Origin: Candidatus Rubneribacter avistercoris
Lineage (GTDB): Bacteria > Actinomycetota > Coriobacteriia > Coriobacteriales > Eggerthellaceae
Length of the DNA: 64,000 nucleotides
NCBI GenBank assembly: GCA_019115845.1
Contig: DXCU01000030.1
Span: 17,307-81,306 of the forward strand
Direction: 5' to 3'
Shown here in pieces: positions 37,662 through 46,439 of the stretch (position 1 is its first letter; every line of letters begins with the position of its first letter). The notes beneath the pieces are model-generated. The model made no database searches, had not been told where the DNA came from, and saw nothing but the letters and a program-made list of their open reading frames with translations. The position numbers and the translations under genes were made by a program.

Positions 37662-38995
37662 TGGCTCGTCTATTCGGTACCGACGGCGTTCGCGGCGTGG
37701 CGAACACGGAGTTGACGTGCGACCTGGCTTTCAAGCTGGGGCAGGCGGCGGTGGCCTTCAAGGGCAAGACCATCCTGATCGGCAAGGACACGCGCCTTTC
37801 GGGCGACATGCTGGAAGCGTCCGTGGCGGCCGGCGTCATGTCCATGGGCGGGACGGCCCTGCTCGCCGGCATCATCCCCACGCCCGCCATCGCGCTTTTG
37901 GTGCGCGAGCTGTCCTGCGACGGCGGCGTGGTCATCTCCGCCTCGCACAACCCGCCGGAGTACAACGGCATCAAGCTGTTCGACGGGGAGGGCTTCAAGC
38001 TGCCCGACGCGGTGGAGGACGAGATAGAGGCGTTCGTGGCGCGCGGCGGCGCGGCGGCCGAGGATGTGCCGGTGGGCGACGCCGTGGGCGTGGCCATTCC
38101 CGTCGAGGACGCCTGCGAGCGCTACATCGCCCACGCGGTGCGGACGGTGGCGTGCGAGGGCATCGACCTGGCCGGCCTCAAGGTGGCCCTGGATGTGGGC
38201 CATGGCGCCTCGTGCATGACAAGCCCCGAGGCGCTGCGTCGTCTGGGGGCGGACGTGACGGTGATCAACGAGGACTTCGACGGCACCGACATCAACGTCG
38301 AGTGCGGCTCCACCCATCTGGGACCGGTGCGCGCGCTGGTGGCCGAGATAGGCGCGGACGTGGGCATCGCCCACGACGGCGACGCCGACCGCGTGATGAT
38401 GGTGGACGCGCAGGGCAACGAGATCGACGGGGACGTGGTGGAGGCGGTGTGCGCCATCGACCTCAAGAAGCGCGGCAAGCTGTCCGGCAACACGGCCGTG
38501 TCCACGGTCATGTGCAACTTAGGGCTGGCGCACGCGTTGCGCGACGCGGGGATAGAGCTTGTCCAGACGAAGGTGGGCGATCGCTACGTGCTGGAGGCCA
38601 TGCGCGAGGGCGGTTTCGCCATCGGCGGCGAGCAGTCTGGGCATATGATCTTCCTCGAGCACAACTCGACGGGCGACGGCTTGGTGACGGCCTTGCAGTT
38701 CTTGGCGGCGTGCCGTCGGGCGGGCGCGTCGGTCGAGGAGGCCGCGGCGGTCATGACGCGCTTCCCGCAAACGCTCGTCAACGTTCGCGTGAGAGACAAG
38801 CACGCGGTGGACGGCAACGAGGCGGTCTGTGCGGCCGTGGCGGCGGCCGAGGAGGCGCTGGGGGATTCGGGTCGGGTGCTTCTGCGCCCTTCCGGCACCG
38901 AGCCGGTGGTCCGCGTCATGGTGGAGGCGTCCGACGCGGCCGAAGCCGAGCGTCACGCGAAAGCCATCGCCAACGTGGTGGAGCGCGAGGTGTAG
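37661..38995 (+). CDS. glmM: phosphoglucosamine mutase
   Basis: 444 aa, standard length. It has the active-site phosphoserine loop SASHNPPEYNGIKLF, the metal loop DGDADR, sugar-binding GGEQSGH, and the phosphate-binding loop RPSGTEP. It converts glucosamine-6-P to glucosamine-1-P for peptidoglycan precursors. The ATG at 37661 shares a base with the hisE stop. A strong two-way hairpin follows. Confidence 0.98.
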   Translation: MARLFGTDGVRGVANTELTCDLAFKLGQAAVAFKGKTILIGKDTRLSGDMLEASVAAGVMSMGGTALLAGIIPTPAIALLVRELSCDGGVVISASHNPPEYNGIKLFDGEGFKLPDAVEDEIEAFVARGGAAAEDVPVGDAVGVAIPVEDACERYIAHAVRTVACEGIDLAGLKVALDVGHGASCMTSPEALRRLGADVTVINEDFDGTDINVECGSTHLGPVRALVAEIGADVGIAHDGDADRVMMVDAQGNEIDGDVVEAVCAIDLKKRGKLSGNTAVSTVMCNLGLAHALRDAGIELVQTKVGDRYVLEAMREGGFAIGGEQSGHMIFLEHNSTGDGLVTALQFLAACRRAGASVEEAAAVMTRFPQTLVNVRVRDKHAVDGNEAVCAAVAAAEEALGDSGRVLLRPSGTEPVVRVMVEASDAAEAERHAKAIANVVEREV

Positions 38996-39047
38996 GAGGG
39001 CGGCCGAAGCGGAATGCGAGGCGTCGCCGCTTCGCACCTGCGCGTTT

Positions 39048-39085
39048 AAGGAGGGCCCGGGGCGTATGCGCCCCGGGCCCTCCTT
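39048..39085. terminator. bidirectional terminator between glmM and ppk1
   Basis: Perfect 17-bp stem (39048-39064 with 39069-39085) with a 4-nt loop, A-rich at one foot and T-rich at the other, placed between convergent genes. Confidence 0.9.
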
Positions 39086-39091
39086 TGTCCG

Positions 39092-41797
39092 CTACTTGCG
39101 GGCGAACAGGCTGAGGATGCGCACGAGCAGCCCGGGCCTGCCCGTGTCGGCGGGGGCGGGCGGGGCGGCCACGATGTCCTGGCCGGCGACCCTCTCCAAG
39201 GCGCCGTCGCTCGGCGGCTCTATGGCGTCGGCTTCCAACACGGCGGCGGGTTCTGCGGCCCGCGCGGCCTCGGCGGCCTGGGCCGTCGCCCGCGCTGCGG
39301 CTTGGGCCGCCAGCTCGGCGGCCTTGTTGGCGGCTGCCGCTATCACCTCGGCCTCGCGCGCGGACGCCTGCGCGTCGGGCAGGGAGGAGGTCGGCCTCTC
39401 CTCGCTTTCCGTCGGGCGCGTTGCGGGCGGCTCCGCCACTTCCGCCGCCTCGTTCGAGGCCAGCAGCTGCGCGGCGCGCCGGCGGGAGGCGTCGCGGGTG
39501 GCTTCCCGTTCGGCCGCCTCGAGTCGGCGCTGCTGGGCGCGCTTGATCAGATAGTCCTGCGACTCGAACAGCGTGATGCGCCCGTCGGCGTCACGCTCGG
39601 CGCGCGCGCCCAGGGGCGTGTAGCTTTTGTCGGGCAGAAGCTCGCGCAGCTTGGCCGTGTCGGCCAGGCAGACGTCCAGGTAATCGAGGATCTGGCCGCG
39701 CAGCCCCTCGTCAAGGACGGGCCAGGCTATCTCGATGCGCTTGTCCATGTTGCGCGTCATGAGGTCGGCGCTCGACAGGTAGAGCTTCATGCTCTCACGC
39801 GGGCCGAACCCGTAGATGCGGCTGTGCTCCAGAAGCCGCCCGACGATGGACACCACGCGCACGTTGTCGGTGAAGCCCTCCACCCCCGGCACGATGCACG
39901 ATATGCCGCGCACGAACAGCGTCACGGGAACGCCCGCCTGCGACGCTTCCACGATCTTCTCGATGACGTCCTTGTCGGTGACGGAGTTCGTCTTGAAGAA
40001 CAGCCCGCACGGCTCGCCGGCGCGCGCCTTGGCTATCTCGCGGTCGATGTGGGAGATGATCATCGGCTTGATCTGCAAAGGGGCCACCCAGAGGATGCCG
40101 TAGTTGTCGGAGGTGTTCTCCAACCCCATGTTGCGGAAGAACTCCATGGCGTCGCGCCCGAACGTCTCGTCGGTGGTGATGAACGACAGGTCGGTGTAGA
40201 GCTTGGCCGTCTTCTCGTTGTAGTTGCCGGTGCCCAGCTGCGTGATGTGCTGCAGGCCGTGTTCGGTCTGCCGCGTGATGCAGCAGATCTTGCTGTGCAC
40301 CTTGAAGTCGCGGAATCCGTAGATGACGTTGCATCCCGCCTGCTCGAAGCGCTGCGACCATTCGATGTTGTTGCTCTCGTCGAAGCGGGCACGCAGCTCG
40401 AACAGCGCCGTGACCTCCTTGCCGTTTTCGGCTGCGGCGATGAGCGCCTCGGCGAGGTGCGACTGGCTGGCCAGGCGGTAGAGCGTGATCTTGATGGAGA
40501 TGACGGCGGGGTCGCCTGCCGCCTCGCGCAGAAGCTGCACGAACGCGTCCATGGACTCGTAGGGGTAGGAGAGCAGCACCTCCTTTTCGGCCACCTGGTC
40601 GATGATGCGGCGGTTGCGGTCGAGGCAGGCGGGCCATTGGGGCGCGAACGGGGCGTTGGTCAGCCGGGCGGTCAGCTTCTCGGGCAGGTGGCTTCCCAGA
40701 CCCCAGGTGAACCCCATGTTCAGCGGAACCGACGTCGAGAACACCTGGTGGGATTTCAGTCCCAGGCGCTTGAGCAGCAGCTTGGAGAGCGTGGAGGACA
40801 GCGGCCGCTCGCTTTCCAGGCGCACCGGCGCCAGGCGGGCGCGCTTCTTCAGGATGCGCTTCATGTGCTCGCGGTAGTCCTCGTCCTGCTCGTCGGTGCC
40901 CTCGGTGGCGTCCAGGTCGGCGTTGCGGGTGACGCAGATGACGTTGGTGTGCTTGACGGTGTACATGCTGAACACCTCGTCGGCCACCATCTCGATGGCG
41001 TGCTCGAGCAGGATGAAGGGGAACCCCTCGCCCGGCAGCTCGATGACGCGCGCGCACTGGCGCGGCATGGGCACGAGTCCCAGCGTCACGCCCTCGGCGC
41101 CGAGGTTTTTGGCTTTGTCGGCCTTGGACGCCTTGTCCTTGTCGGCGCCTTTCGCCTTGACGGGCTTCTTGCCGGGGCCGGCCTGCTCGTCCAGGCGCAC
41201 CGCCACGTACAACGCGCCGTTCTCCAGGTGGGGGAAGGGGTGGCGCGAGTTGATGATCTGCGGCGAGAGGAAGGGCATGACGTTTTGGCGCACGTGGCGC
41301 GCGAGGAAGGCGCGCTGCTCGTCGTCGAGGTCGCCGGGGCGCAGGTGGCTCACGCCCTGCTCGCGCAGAAGGCGGCGGACCTCCTCGTAGGTGCGCTCCT
41401 GGATGGGGTAGAGCTCGTGGCAGCGCGCGTAGATGGCGTCGAGCTGCTCGGCGGGCGTCATGCCGGACTTGGAGTCGATGATGTGCTTCTTCACCAGCGA
41501 AAGGTCGGTCAGGCTTCCCACGCGCACCATGAAGAACTCCTGCAGGTTGCTCCAGAAGATGGAGATGAAGTTCAGGCGCTCCAGAAGCGGCACCGTCTCG
41601 TCGGCGCCCTGATCGAGCACGCGCTCGTTGAAGGCGAGCCACGAAAGCTCGCGGTTTTGCAGATACGGCGCCGCCAGGTTCGCCGCAGCCGCCGTTTCGG
41701 ACCCGACATGCTCGCTCAAGGCGGGCGCGGGGGCCTTGCGGGCGTCTTCCGGGTTGCTCGGGGCCGTTTCGCTCAAGGCCTTTTTGTCTGCTTCCAT
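39092..41797 (-). CDS. ppk1: polyphosphate kinase 1
   Basis: 901 aa. PPK1 makes polyphosphate from ATP. Seen: LQNRELSWLAFNERVLDQ at the N-domain; GFRDFKVHSKICCITRQ with the phospho-accepting His region; VGRLLEHSRIYGFG, the second catalytic His; and DLMTRNMDKRIEIAWPV. The ATG at 41797 has AAGGA six bases upstream; an ATG at 41803 abuts that ribosome site. About 35 residues precede the core, and ~190 extra C-terminal residues form an Arg/Glu then Ala-rich coiled stretch ending ILSLFARK. A Lys-rich insert (KGADKDKASKADKAK) lies near residue 220. ppx follows upstream on the same strand. Confidence 0.97.
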   Translation of the reverse strand: MEADKKALSETAPSNPEDARKAPAPALSEHVGSETAAAANLAAPYLQNRELSWLAFNERVLDQGADETVPLLERLNFISIFWSNLQEFFMVRVGSLTDLSLVKKHIIDSKSGMTPAEQLDAIYARCHELYPIQERTYEEVRRLLREQGVSHLRPGDLDDEQRAFLARHVRQNVMPFLSPQIINSRHPFPHLENGALYVAVRLDEQAGPGKKPVKAKGADKDKASKADKAKNLGAEGVTLGLVPMPRQCARVIELPGEGFPFILLEHAIEMVADEVFSMYTVKHTNVICVTRNADLDATEGTDEQDEDYREHMKRILKKRARLAPVRLESERPLSSTLSKLLLKRLGLKSHQVFSTSVPLNMGFTWGLGSHLPEKLTARLTNAPFAPQWPACLDRNRRIIDQVAEKEVLLSYPYESMDAFVQLLREAAGDPAVISIKITLYRLASQSHLAEALIAAAENGKEVTALFELRARFDESNNIEWSQRFEQAGCNVIYGFRDFKVHSKICCITRQTEHGLQHITQLGTGNYNEKTAKLYTDLSFITTDETFGRDAMEFFRNMGLENTSDNYGILWVAPLQIKPMIISHIDREIAKARAGEPCGLFFKTNSVTDKDVIEKIVEASQAGVPVTLFVRGISCIVPGVEGFTDNVRVVSIVGRLLEHSRIYGFGPRESMKLYLSSADLMTRNMDKRIEIAWPVLDEGLRGQILDYLDVCLADTAKLRELLPDKSYTPLGARAERDADGRITLFESQDYLIKRAQQRRLEAAEREATRDASRRRAAQLLASNEAAEVAEPPATRPTESEERPTSSLPDAQASAREAEVIAAAANKAAELAAQAAARATAQAAEAARAAEPAAVLEADAIEPPSDGALERVAGQDIVAAPPAPADTGRPGLLVRILSLFARK

Positions 41798-41854
41798 GGG
41801 CATTCCTTCCCGTGCGTTTCGTCGGCGTGCCGATGCGCGTTGGCGCTTGGGCCT

Positions 41855-42778
41855 TTAGCCCAGCATGCGGTCGATCAGGTACCCTTCGCGCACGCCGTGC
41901 TTGCAGACCTCCAGCTTCTTCGCGTCAAGCTCCTCGAACAGCGTGCAGAGGATGACGCAGCCCGGCACCAGCGTGTGCACGCGCTCGGCCGAAGCCTTGA
42001 GGGCCGTGTGGGCGAACGCGTTCGGATCGTTTCGGCACCATTCCAGTATCTCATGAATGGCGCGTTTCGTCATGGTTTTCGGGCGAGCTTCCGCCCCTGT
42101 TACCTGTTCGAGCATTTTGGCGGCGGCGCGCACGCTGCCGCCGATGCCGTAGAGCGTGTCGCAGCGGTAGGCGTCGCGGCGGGGCAGGGCGTCCAGCCGG
42201 TCCCGCAGCTCCTCGGCGATGCGTTCCATCTCGGCGCGGTCGGGCAGCACGCCGCGCACATGACGCGCAAACGACGAGAGCGACCCTTGGCCCATGCTCG
42301 CGTTGTCGAAGTCGCGCCCGCCCTCGATGCGGGTGAGCTCGGTGGAGCCGCCCCCGATGTCCACCAAGGTGCCGTCGCCTGCGGGGCGGTCGCACGTGGC
42401 GCCGACGAACCCCAGGTGCGCCTCGTCGCGCGCGGACAGCAAGACGATGGGCAGCCCCGTGCGCCCCGCTATCTCCTCCACGGCCTGCGCGCTGTTGGAG
42501 GCGTTGCGCAGCACGGCCGTGGCGAACACCTCCAGTTTCTTGCAGTCGAAGTACCGCGCGCGTTTCGCGTGGCCTTTGAGCACGTTCACGGCCCGGTCGA
42601 TGCCGGCCTGCGAGAACGCGCCGTTTTCCACGTAGGCGGAAAGCCCCGCCATCACCTTGTCGTTGATGAGGCTTTTGAACTCCTTGCAGCCGCACGCCTT
42701 GCGGCGGTCGTCGCGCGTCTCGTACACGACGAGGCGGATGGTGTTCGATCCGAGGTCTATCACTCCGTAGTTGCTCAT
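41855..42778 (-). CDS. ppx: exopolyphosphatase/guanosine pentaphosphatase family protein
   Basis: 307 aa, short Ppx/GppA form. The ASKHA fold is visible: YGVIDLGSNTIRLVVYE (phosphate 1), FATAVLRNASNS, LVDIGGGSTELTRIEGG (phosphate 2), and GIGGSVRA. It would release phosphate from polyphosphate ends or act on pppGpp. The ATG at 42778 follows AGAGGAG. It lies just upstream of ppk1 on the same strand, so synthesis and breakdown are co-expressed. Confidence 0.93.
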   Translation of the reverse strand: MSNYGVIDLGSNTIRLVVYETRDDRRKACGCKEFKSLINDKVMAGLSAYVENGAFSQAGIDRAVNVLKGHAKRARYFDCKKLEVFATAVLRNASNSAQAVEEIAGRTGLPIVLLSARDEAHLGFVGATCDRPAGDGTLVDIGGGSTELTRIEGGRDFDNASMGQGSLSSFARHVRGVLPDRAEMERIAEELRDRLDALPRRDAYRCDTLYGIGGSVRAAAKMLEQVTGAEARPKTMTKRAIHEILEWCRNDPNAFAHTALKASAERVHTLVPGCVILCTLFEELDAKKLEVCKHGVREGYLIDRMLG

Positions 42779-43105
42779 GGCTCCTCTTGTCCTACAGGGG
42801 CGTTTCGCGCGCGGGCCGGGACTTCGGTGTCTGTGCCGCCGGGTTGCGAGGCGCGGGCTGTCCAACTGCGGGGCGTGCCTCGTCAAGCCGCCGGGCGCGA
42901 TCCGGTCCTTCATCGCGTCCATTCTAGGCAAACCTCGCCATTCCGCAAAGCGCCCAACGCCGTTGCCGAAAAGATTTTACCTGGGCCTGACGAAGCGGCG
43001 GCGCGCGGGATGCGGGCGCGCCGCCGTCGGTGGGGGTCGCCCGAACCTCGTCGCAGCGCGTCTCTGTGATATGATGGCGGGGCACCCTCGATGAAAGGAC
43101 GCCCC
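42779..43105. promoter_or_regulatory. divergent ppx / polyP phosphotransferase promoter region
   Basis: No gene. A perfect 11-bp hairpin (42996-43006 with 43016-43026) and a TATGAT box (43070-43075) ahead of the plus-strand gene are visible. Nothing else stands out. Confidence 0.5.
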
Positions 43106-44848
43106 ATGCTGGAAACCGTCGATTTCTCCTTGCCCTCGCTGCCCAAAGACGAGTACAAGCCGCTCCGCGACGAGCTGATGGAGCGCCTCGTGGTGCTGCA
43201 GCAGCAGGCGCGCGAGCGCGGCGTGGGGCTGGTGGTGCTGTTCGAAGGATGGAACGGCGCCGGCAAGGGCAGCCGCATCTCCGACCTCATGTACCATCTG
43301 GATGCGCGCGCGACCAGCGTGTATGTGACCGAGAACCTGGACGTGAAGGCCGCGCGCTCTTTCGCGGGCGCCGAGTGCGGCGTGACGGGGTTCTATCCCA
43401 CCATGCAGGAGTTCTGGAAGGCGCTCGGCATGCGCGGAACCATCACGTTCTACGATCGCGGCTGGTACACCTCGGCGGTGCAGCACATGCTGTACACGGA
43501 GTTCGGCAGCCTGTCCATCAAAGGCGGTGCGTCCAACAAGGCTAAGCGCAAAGAGGTTGCCGCGGCCATGGCCGAGGCGCGCGAAGAGCGGCACATCGAC
43601 GCGCTGCGCCGCTACCTCAACTCGGTGGCCGACTTCGAGCGCCAGCTGGTCGACGACGGCTACCTGGTGGTGAAGTTCTTCGTGCACGTGACCAGGGAGG
43701 CCCAGAAGAAGCGCCTCGAGCGGCTGCACGACGACCCGGCCACGCGCTGGCGCGTGAGCAAGGACAAGCTGGCGCGCATCGGCAACTACGAGGAGGCGTA
43801 CCGGCTCTACGACAACCTCCTGGAGGGCAGCGATTTCTCCTATGCGCCGTGGCACCTCGTCAACGGCGAGGACAAGCGCCGCGCGAACCTCCAGATAGCC
43901 GAGACGCTGGCGTCGTCTTTGGAGGCGGCCCTTTCCGCCCAGCCCGATGCGGAGGAGGCGGCCGCGCGCGCCAAGGCGCAGGCCAATTCCGCCGGCGCGC
44001 TGGAGGAGGTGCCCCTGTTCGGCCGCACTCCGGAGGAGGAGGCACTTGTTGTGGAAGCCGCCGAGCGCGAGGCCGCCGAGGCGCGGGCCCGCGCGCCCCG
44101 GGCATCGCGCTTCCGCCAGGTGGACGACCCGCCCGTGCTCGACGCCCAAGACCATGGCCTGGTCCTGGACCCGGTTGCGTACAAAGAAGAGCTCAAAGGG
44201 CAGCAGCGGCGCCTCAACAAGCTTGAAATGGAGATGTACCAGAAGCGCATTCCGCTCATGATCATGTACGAGGGATGGGACGCGGCCGGCAAGGGCGGCA
44301 ACATCAAGCGCGTCGCCCAGGCGCTCGACGCGCGCGCCTACACGATATTTCCCAGCCCCGCGCCCACCAAGCCCGAGCTTCTGCACCCGCACCTGTGGCG
44401 TTATTGGACGCGCCTGCCGAAGGCGGGGCACGTGGGCATCTACGACCGCAGCTGGTACGGACGGGTGCTGGTGGAGCGCGTGGAGGGGTTCGCCTCTCCG
44501 TCGGAGTGGGCGCGCGCCTACGACGAGATCAACGAGTTCGAGCAGGAGCTGGTGCGCTGGGGCGCCATCCTGCTGAAGTTCTGGGTGGACGTGAGCCCCG
44601 ACGAGCAGCTGCGCCGGTTCCGCGACCGCGAGCAGGATCCCGCCAAGCAGTGGAAGATCACCGACGAGGATTGGCGCAACCGCGACAAGTACCCGCAGTA
44701 CAAGGCCGCGGTGGAGGACATGTTCCGCCTGACGTCGACGCCGTTCGCCCCCTGGATTGTGCTGGAGAGCGACGACAAGCGCCACGCCCGGGTCAAAGCG
44801 CTCAAAATAATCAACGACGCTCTGGAGGCTCGCTTGCGCGAAAACTGA
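43106..44848 (+). CDS. pap: polyphosphate:AMP phosphotransferase, tandem PPK2 domains
   Basis: 580 aa with two PPK2 P-loop domains. The N-domain has LFEGWNGAGKGS, then FYDRGWYTSAVQ; the C-domain has MYEGWDAAGKGG and IYDRSWYGRVLVERVEGF. Two-domain PPK2 proteins move phosphate from polyphosphate to AMP, giving ADP. The ATG at 43106 has AAAGGA six bases upstream; an ATG at 43091 is less good. A Glu/Ala-rich linker joins the halves (about 270-340). With divergent ppx and ppk1 it completes a polyphosphate cycle. Confidence 0.93.
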   Translation: MLETVDFSLPSLPKDEYKPLRDELMERLVVLQQQARERGVGLVVLFEGWNGAGKGSRISDLMYHLDARATSVYVTENLDVKAARSFAGAECGVTGFYPTMQEFWKALGMRGTITFYDRGWYTSAVQHMLYTEFGSLSIKGGASNKAKRKEVAAAMAEAREERHIDALRRYLNSVADFERQLVDDGYLVVKFFVHVTREAQKKRLERLHDDPATRWRVSKDKLARIGNYEEAYRLYDNLLEGSDFSYAPWHLVNGEDKRRANLQIAETLASSLEAALSAQPDAEEAAARAKAQANSAGALEEVPLFGRTPEEEALVVEAAEREAAEARARAPRASRFRQVDDPPVLDAQDHGLVLDPVAYKEELKGQQRRLNKLEMEMYQKRIPLMIMYEGWDAAGKGGNIKRVAQALDARAYTIFPSPAPTKPELLHPHLWRYWTRLPKAGHVGIYDRSWYGRVLVERVEGFASPSEWARAYDEINEFEQELVRWGAILLKFWVDVSPDEQLRRFRDREQDPAKQWKITDEDWRNRDKYPQYKAAVEDMFRLTSTPFAPWIVLESDDKRHARVKALKIINDALEARLREN

Positions 44849-44920
44849 GATCGCGTTACTATGGAGCGCAACTGTTAACGCCGACTGCGCGCTTTGCCGC
44901 GCATGATAAAAGGGGAAGCT

Positions 44921-45037
44921 ATGACTTTGTTCGGTTTGTCCGTGCCTATGGAGGCTATCTGGGTCATTGTGGCCATCATCGTGCTCATCATCGTTGTTTT
45001 CATAGCGAAGGGCTTCATCGACGAGATGAAGAAGTAG
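44921..45037 (+). CDS. 38-aa single-helix membrane peptide
   Basis: Short gene with a strong ribosome site (AAAAGGGGAAGCT before ATG). The product starts MTLFGLSVPMEAIW, has one hydrophobic helix (IWVIVAIIVLIIVVFIAKG) and ends in a charged FIDEMKK. It lies between the polyP phosphotransferase and the terminator at 45091. No family recognised; the ribosome site, clean helix and terminator make a real gene likely. Confidence 0.65.
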   Translation: MTLFGLSVPMEAIWVIVAIIVLIIVVFIAKGFIDEMKK

Positions 45038-45090
45038 CCGACGGCGGCATGCGGTCCGCAGTCGCTGAATTTGCGTTTTTGCCAGCATCG

Positions 45091-45113
45091 CGCCCTCGTA
45101 TAGAGGGCGTTTT
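45091..45113 (+). terminator. intrinsic terminator after the small membrane gene
   Basis: CGCCCTC (45091-45097) pairs with GAGGGCG (45103-45109), followed by TTTT. Confidence 0.85.
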
Positions 45114-45194
45114 GCGTATCATGGTAACGGTTTGGCGACGACGGACGACCGGCGCGTGGGCGCCTGCCGTCCGATGAGCACTCGAAAGGCGAAC

Positions 45195-46439
45195 ATGAGC
45201 GACTACCGACAGTACCCCGATCCCGAGCCGCGCGGCCGCCACGCTCGCGCCCGCGTCCAGCAGCAGGCCGACGCGCAGGGCTTCGCGCCCCGGGCCCAGG
45301 ACGCCCGCCGCGCGGTCGGGCACCAGGCGCCGATGCCGGCGGATCCGCGTCGGCAGGGTGCGCGGCAGGGCTATCGGCCGGCGTCCCAAGCACGGACGAC
45401 GCCCGCCCAGCAGGCGCAGCGGCAGGACCCGCGCGCCGCGCGGCAGCAGTTCCCCCAGCAGGCGTACCGGCCCGCCGCATCGTATGGCTACGCTGGCGCG
45501 TCCGCAGGCCCGGCGGGCGCGGGGGCGGGCGGTGCGGGCAGCGCGGCGGGCAAGAAGAAGGGCGGACCGTGGCGCGTGGTGTTCTGGATCGCGCTCGTGG
45601 TGCTGGTGGTGGCTTTGGCGGCCCTCGGGGCGCTGGCGTTCAGCTACTGGCAGGGGCAGAAGGCCTACGACGAGATAGCCGCGACCGGGTTTTCGGCGCC
45701 CAGCGACATAGAGGCCACTCCCTTGGCCGACCTCGAGGTCGATTGGGACGCGCTTTTGGCCATCAACCCCGACACGGTGGGCTGGGTGTACGTTCCGGGC
45801 ACCAACATCAACTACCCCATTGTGCACACGGACAACGACGAGACGTACCTCACGCGCGACTTCAACGGCGAGCAGAGCTGGGGCGCCACCTACGGCTGCA
45901 TTTTCCTGTCGGCGGCGAACGCGCCCGACTTCTCCGACGCCAACAGCATCGTGTACGGGCACCATCTGAACAACGGCGCCATGTTCGCGGCCATCGCCGG
46001 CTTTGACGACGCCGGGGAGTTCAACGCCCACCGCACGGTCTACATCCTCACGCCGCAGGGCAATTACAAGTTGACCACGTTCTCGCTCGTGCATTGCGCG
46101 GCCGACGACCCGCTTGCGCAGGTGTCGTTCGCAAGCGAGGAGGAGCGCGTCGCCTACGTGCAGGACAAGCTGGACCGCTCGACCGTCGCGGTTTCCGACG
46201 TTCCCGCCGCCTCCGACATGGAGCGCACGTTCGCGTTGGCCACGTGCGACAACCTCCCCTCCGACGGACGTTACGTGCTGTTCGCCTACGTGGCCGAAAG
46301 CTCCGTGGCGGTTGAGGGGACCGACGGCGCCGCGGTGTCGCAGGAGGCCGAATCCGTTGCGGAGGATCCCTCTTACGCACCCGAGGAGGCCGCGCAGGAG
46401 GCGCCCGCAGAGGGGGCGGGCGAGGAGGCCGCCGCATGA
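45195..46439 (+). CDS. class B sortase
   Basis: 414 aa. A long Gln/Arg/Pro/Ala-rich cytoplasmic region (~125 residues) comes first, then one membrane helix (VVFWIALVVLVVALAALGAL), then an extracellular sortase domain. The catalytic triad is visible as His in SIVYGHHLNNGAMF, Cys in FALATCDN and Arg in SDGRYVLFAYV. GWVYVPGTNINYPIVHTDN is the class B signature. It anchors proteins or pilins to the wall; no substrate gene is nearby. The ATG at 45195 follows AAAGG. The 3' end overlaps purF by four bases, an unusual pairing. An acidic Glu/Ala tail ends it. Confidence 0.93.
   Translation: MSDYRQYPDPEPRGRHARARVQQQADAQGFAPRAQDARRAVGHQAPMPADPRRQGARQGYRPASQARTTPAQQAQRQDPRAARQQFPQQAYRPAASYGYAGASAGPAGAGAGGAGSAAGKKKGGPWRVVFWIALVVLVVALAALGALAFSYWQGQKAYDEIAATGFSAPSDIEATPLADLEVDWDALLAINPDTVGWVYVPGTNINYPIVHTDNDETYLTRDFNGEQSWGATYGCIFLSAANAPDFSDANSIVYGHHLNNGAMFAAIAGFDDAGEFNAHRTVYILTPQGNYKLTTFSLVHCAADDPLAQVSFASEEERVAYVQDKLDRSTVAVSDVPAASDMERTFALATCDNLPSDGRYVLFAYVAESSVAVEGTDGAAVSQEAESVAEDPSYAPEEAAQEAPAEGAGEEAAA

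Noticed and set aside
39302..43069. 1255-codon plus-strand frame across ppk1 and ppx
   Set aside because: Covers two clear minus-strand genes; no recognisable domain and typical shadow composition.
42977..45088. 703-codon minus-strand frame opposite the polyP:AMP phosphotransferase
   Set aside because: Shadow; the plus-strand protein has both PPK2 P-loops and a ribosome site.
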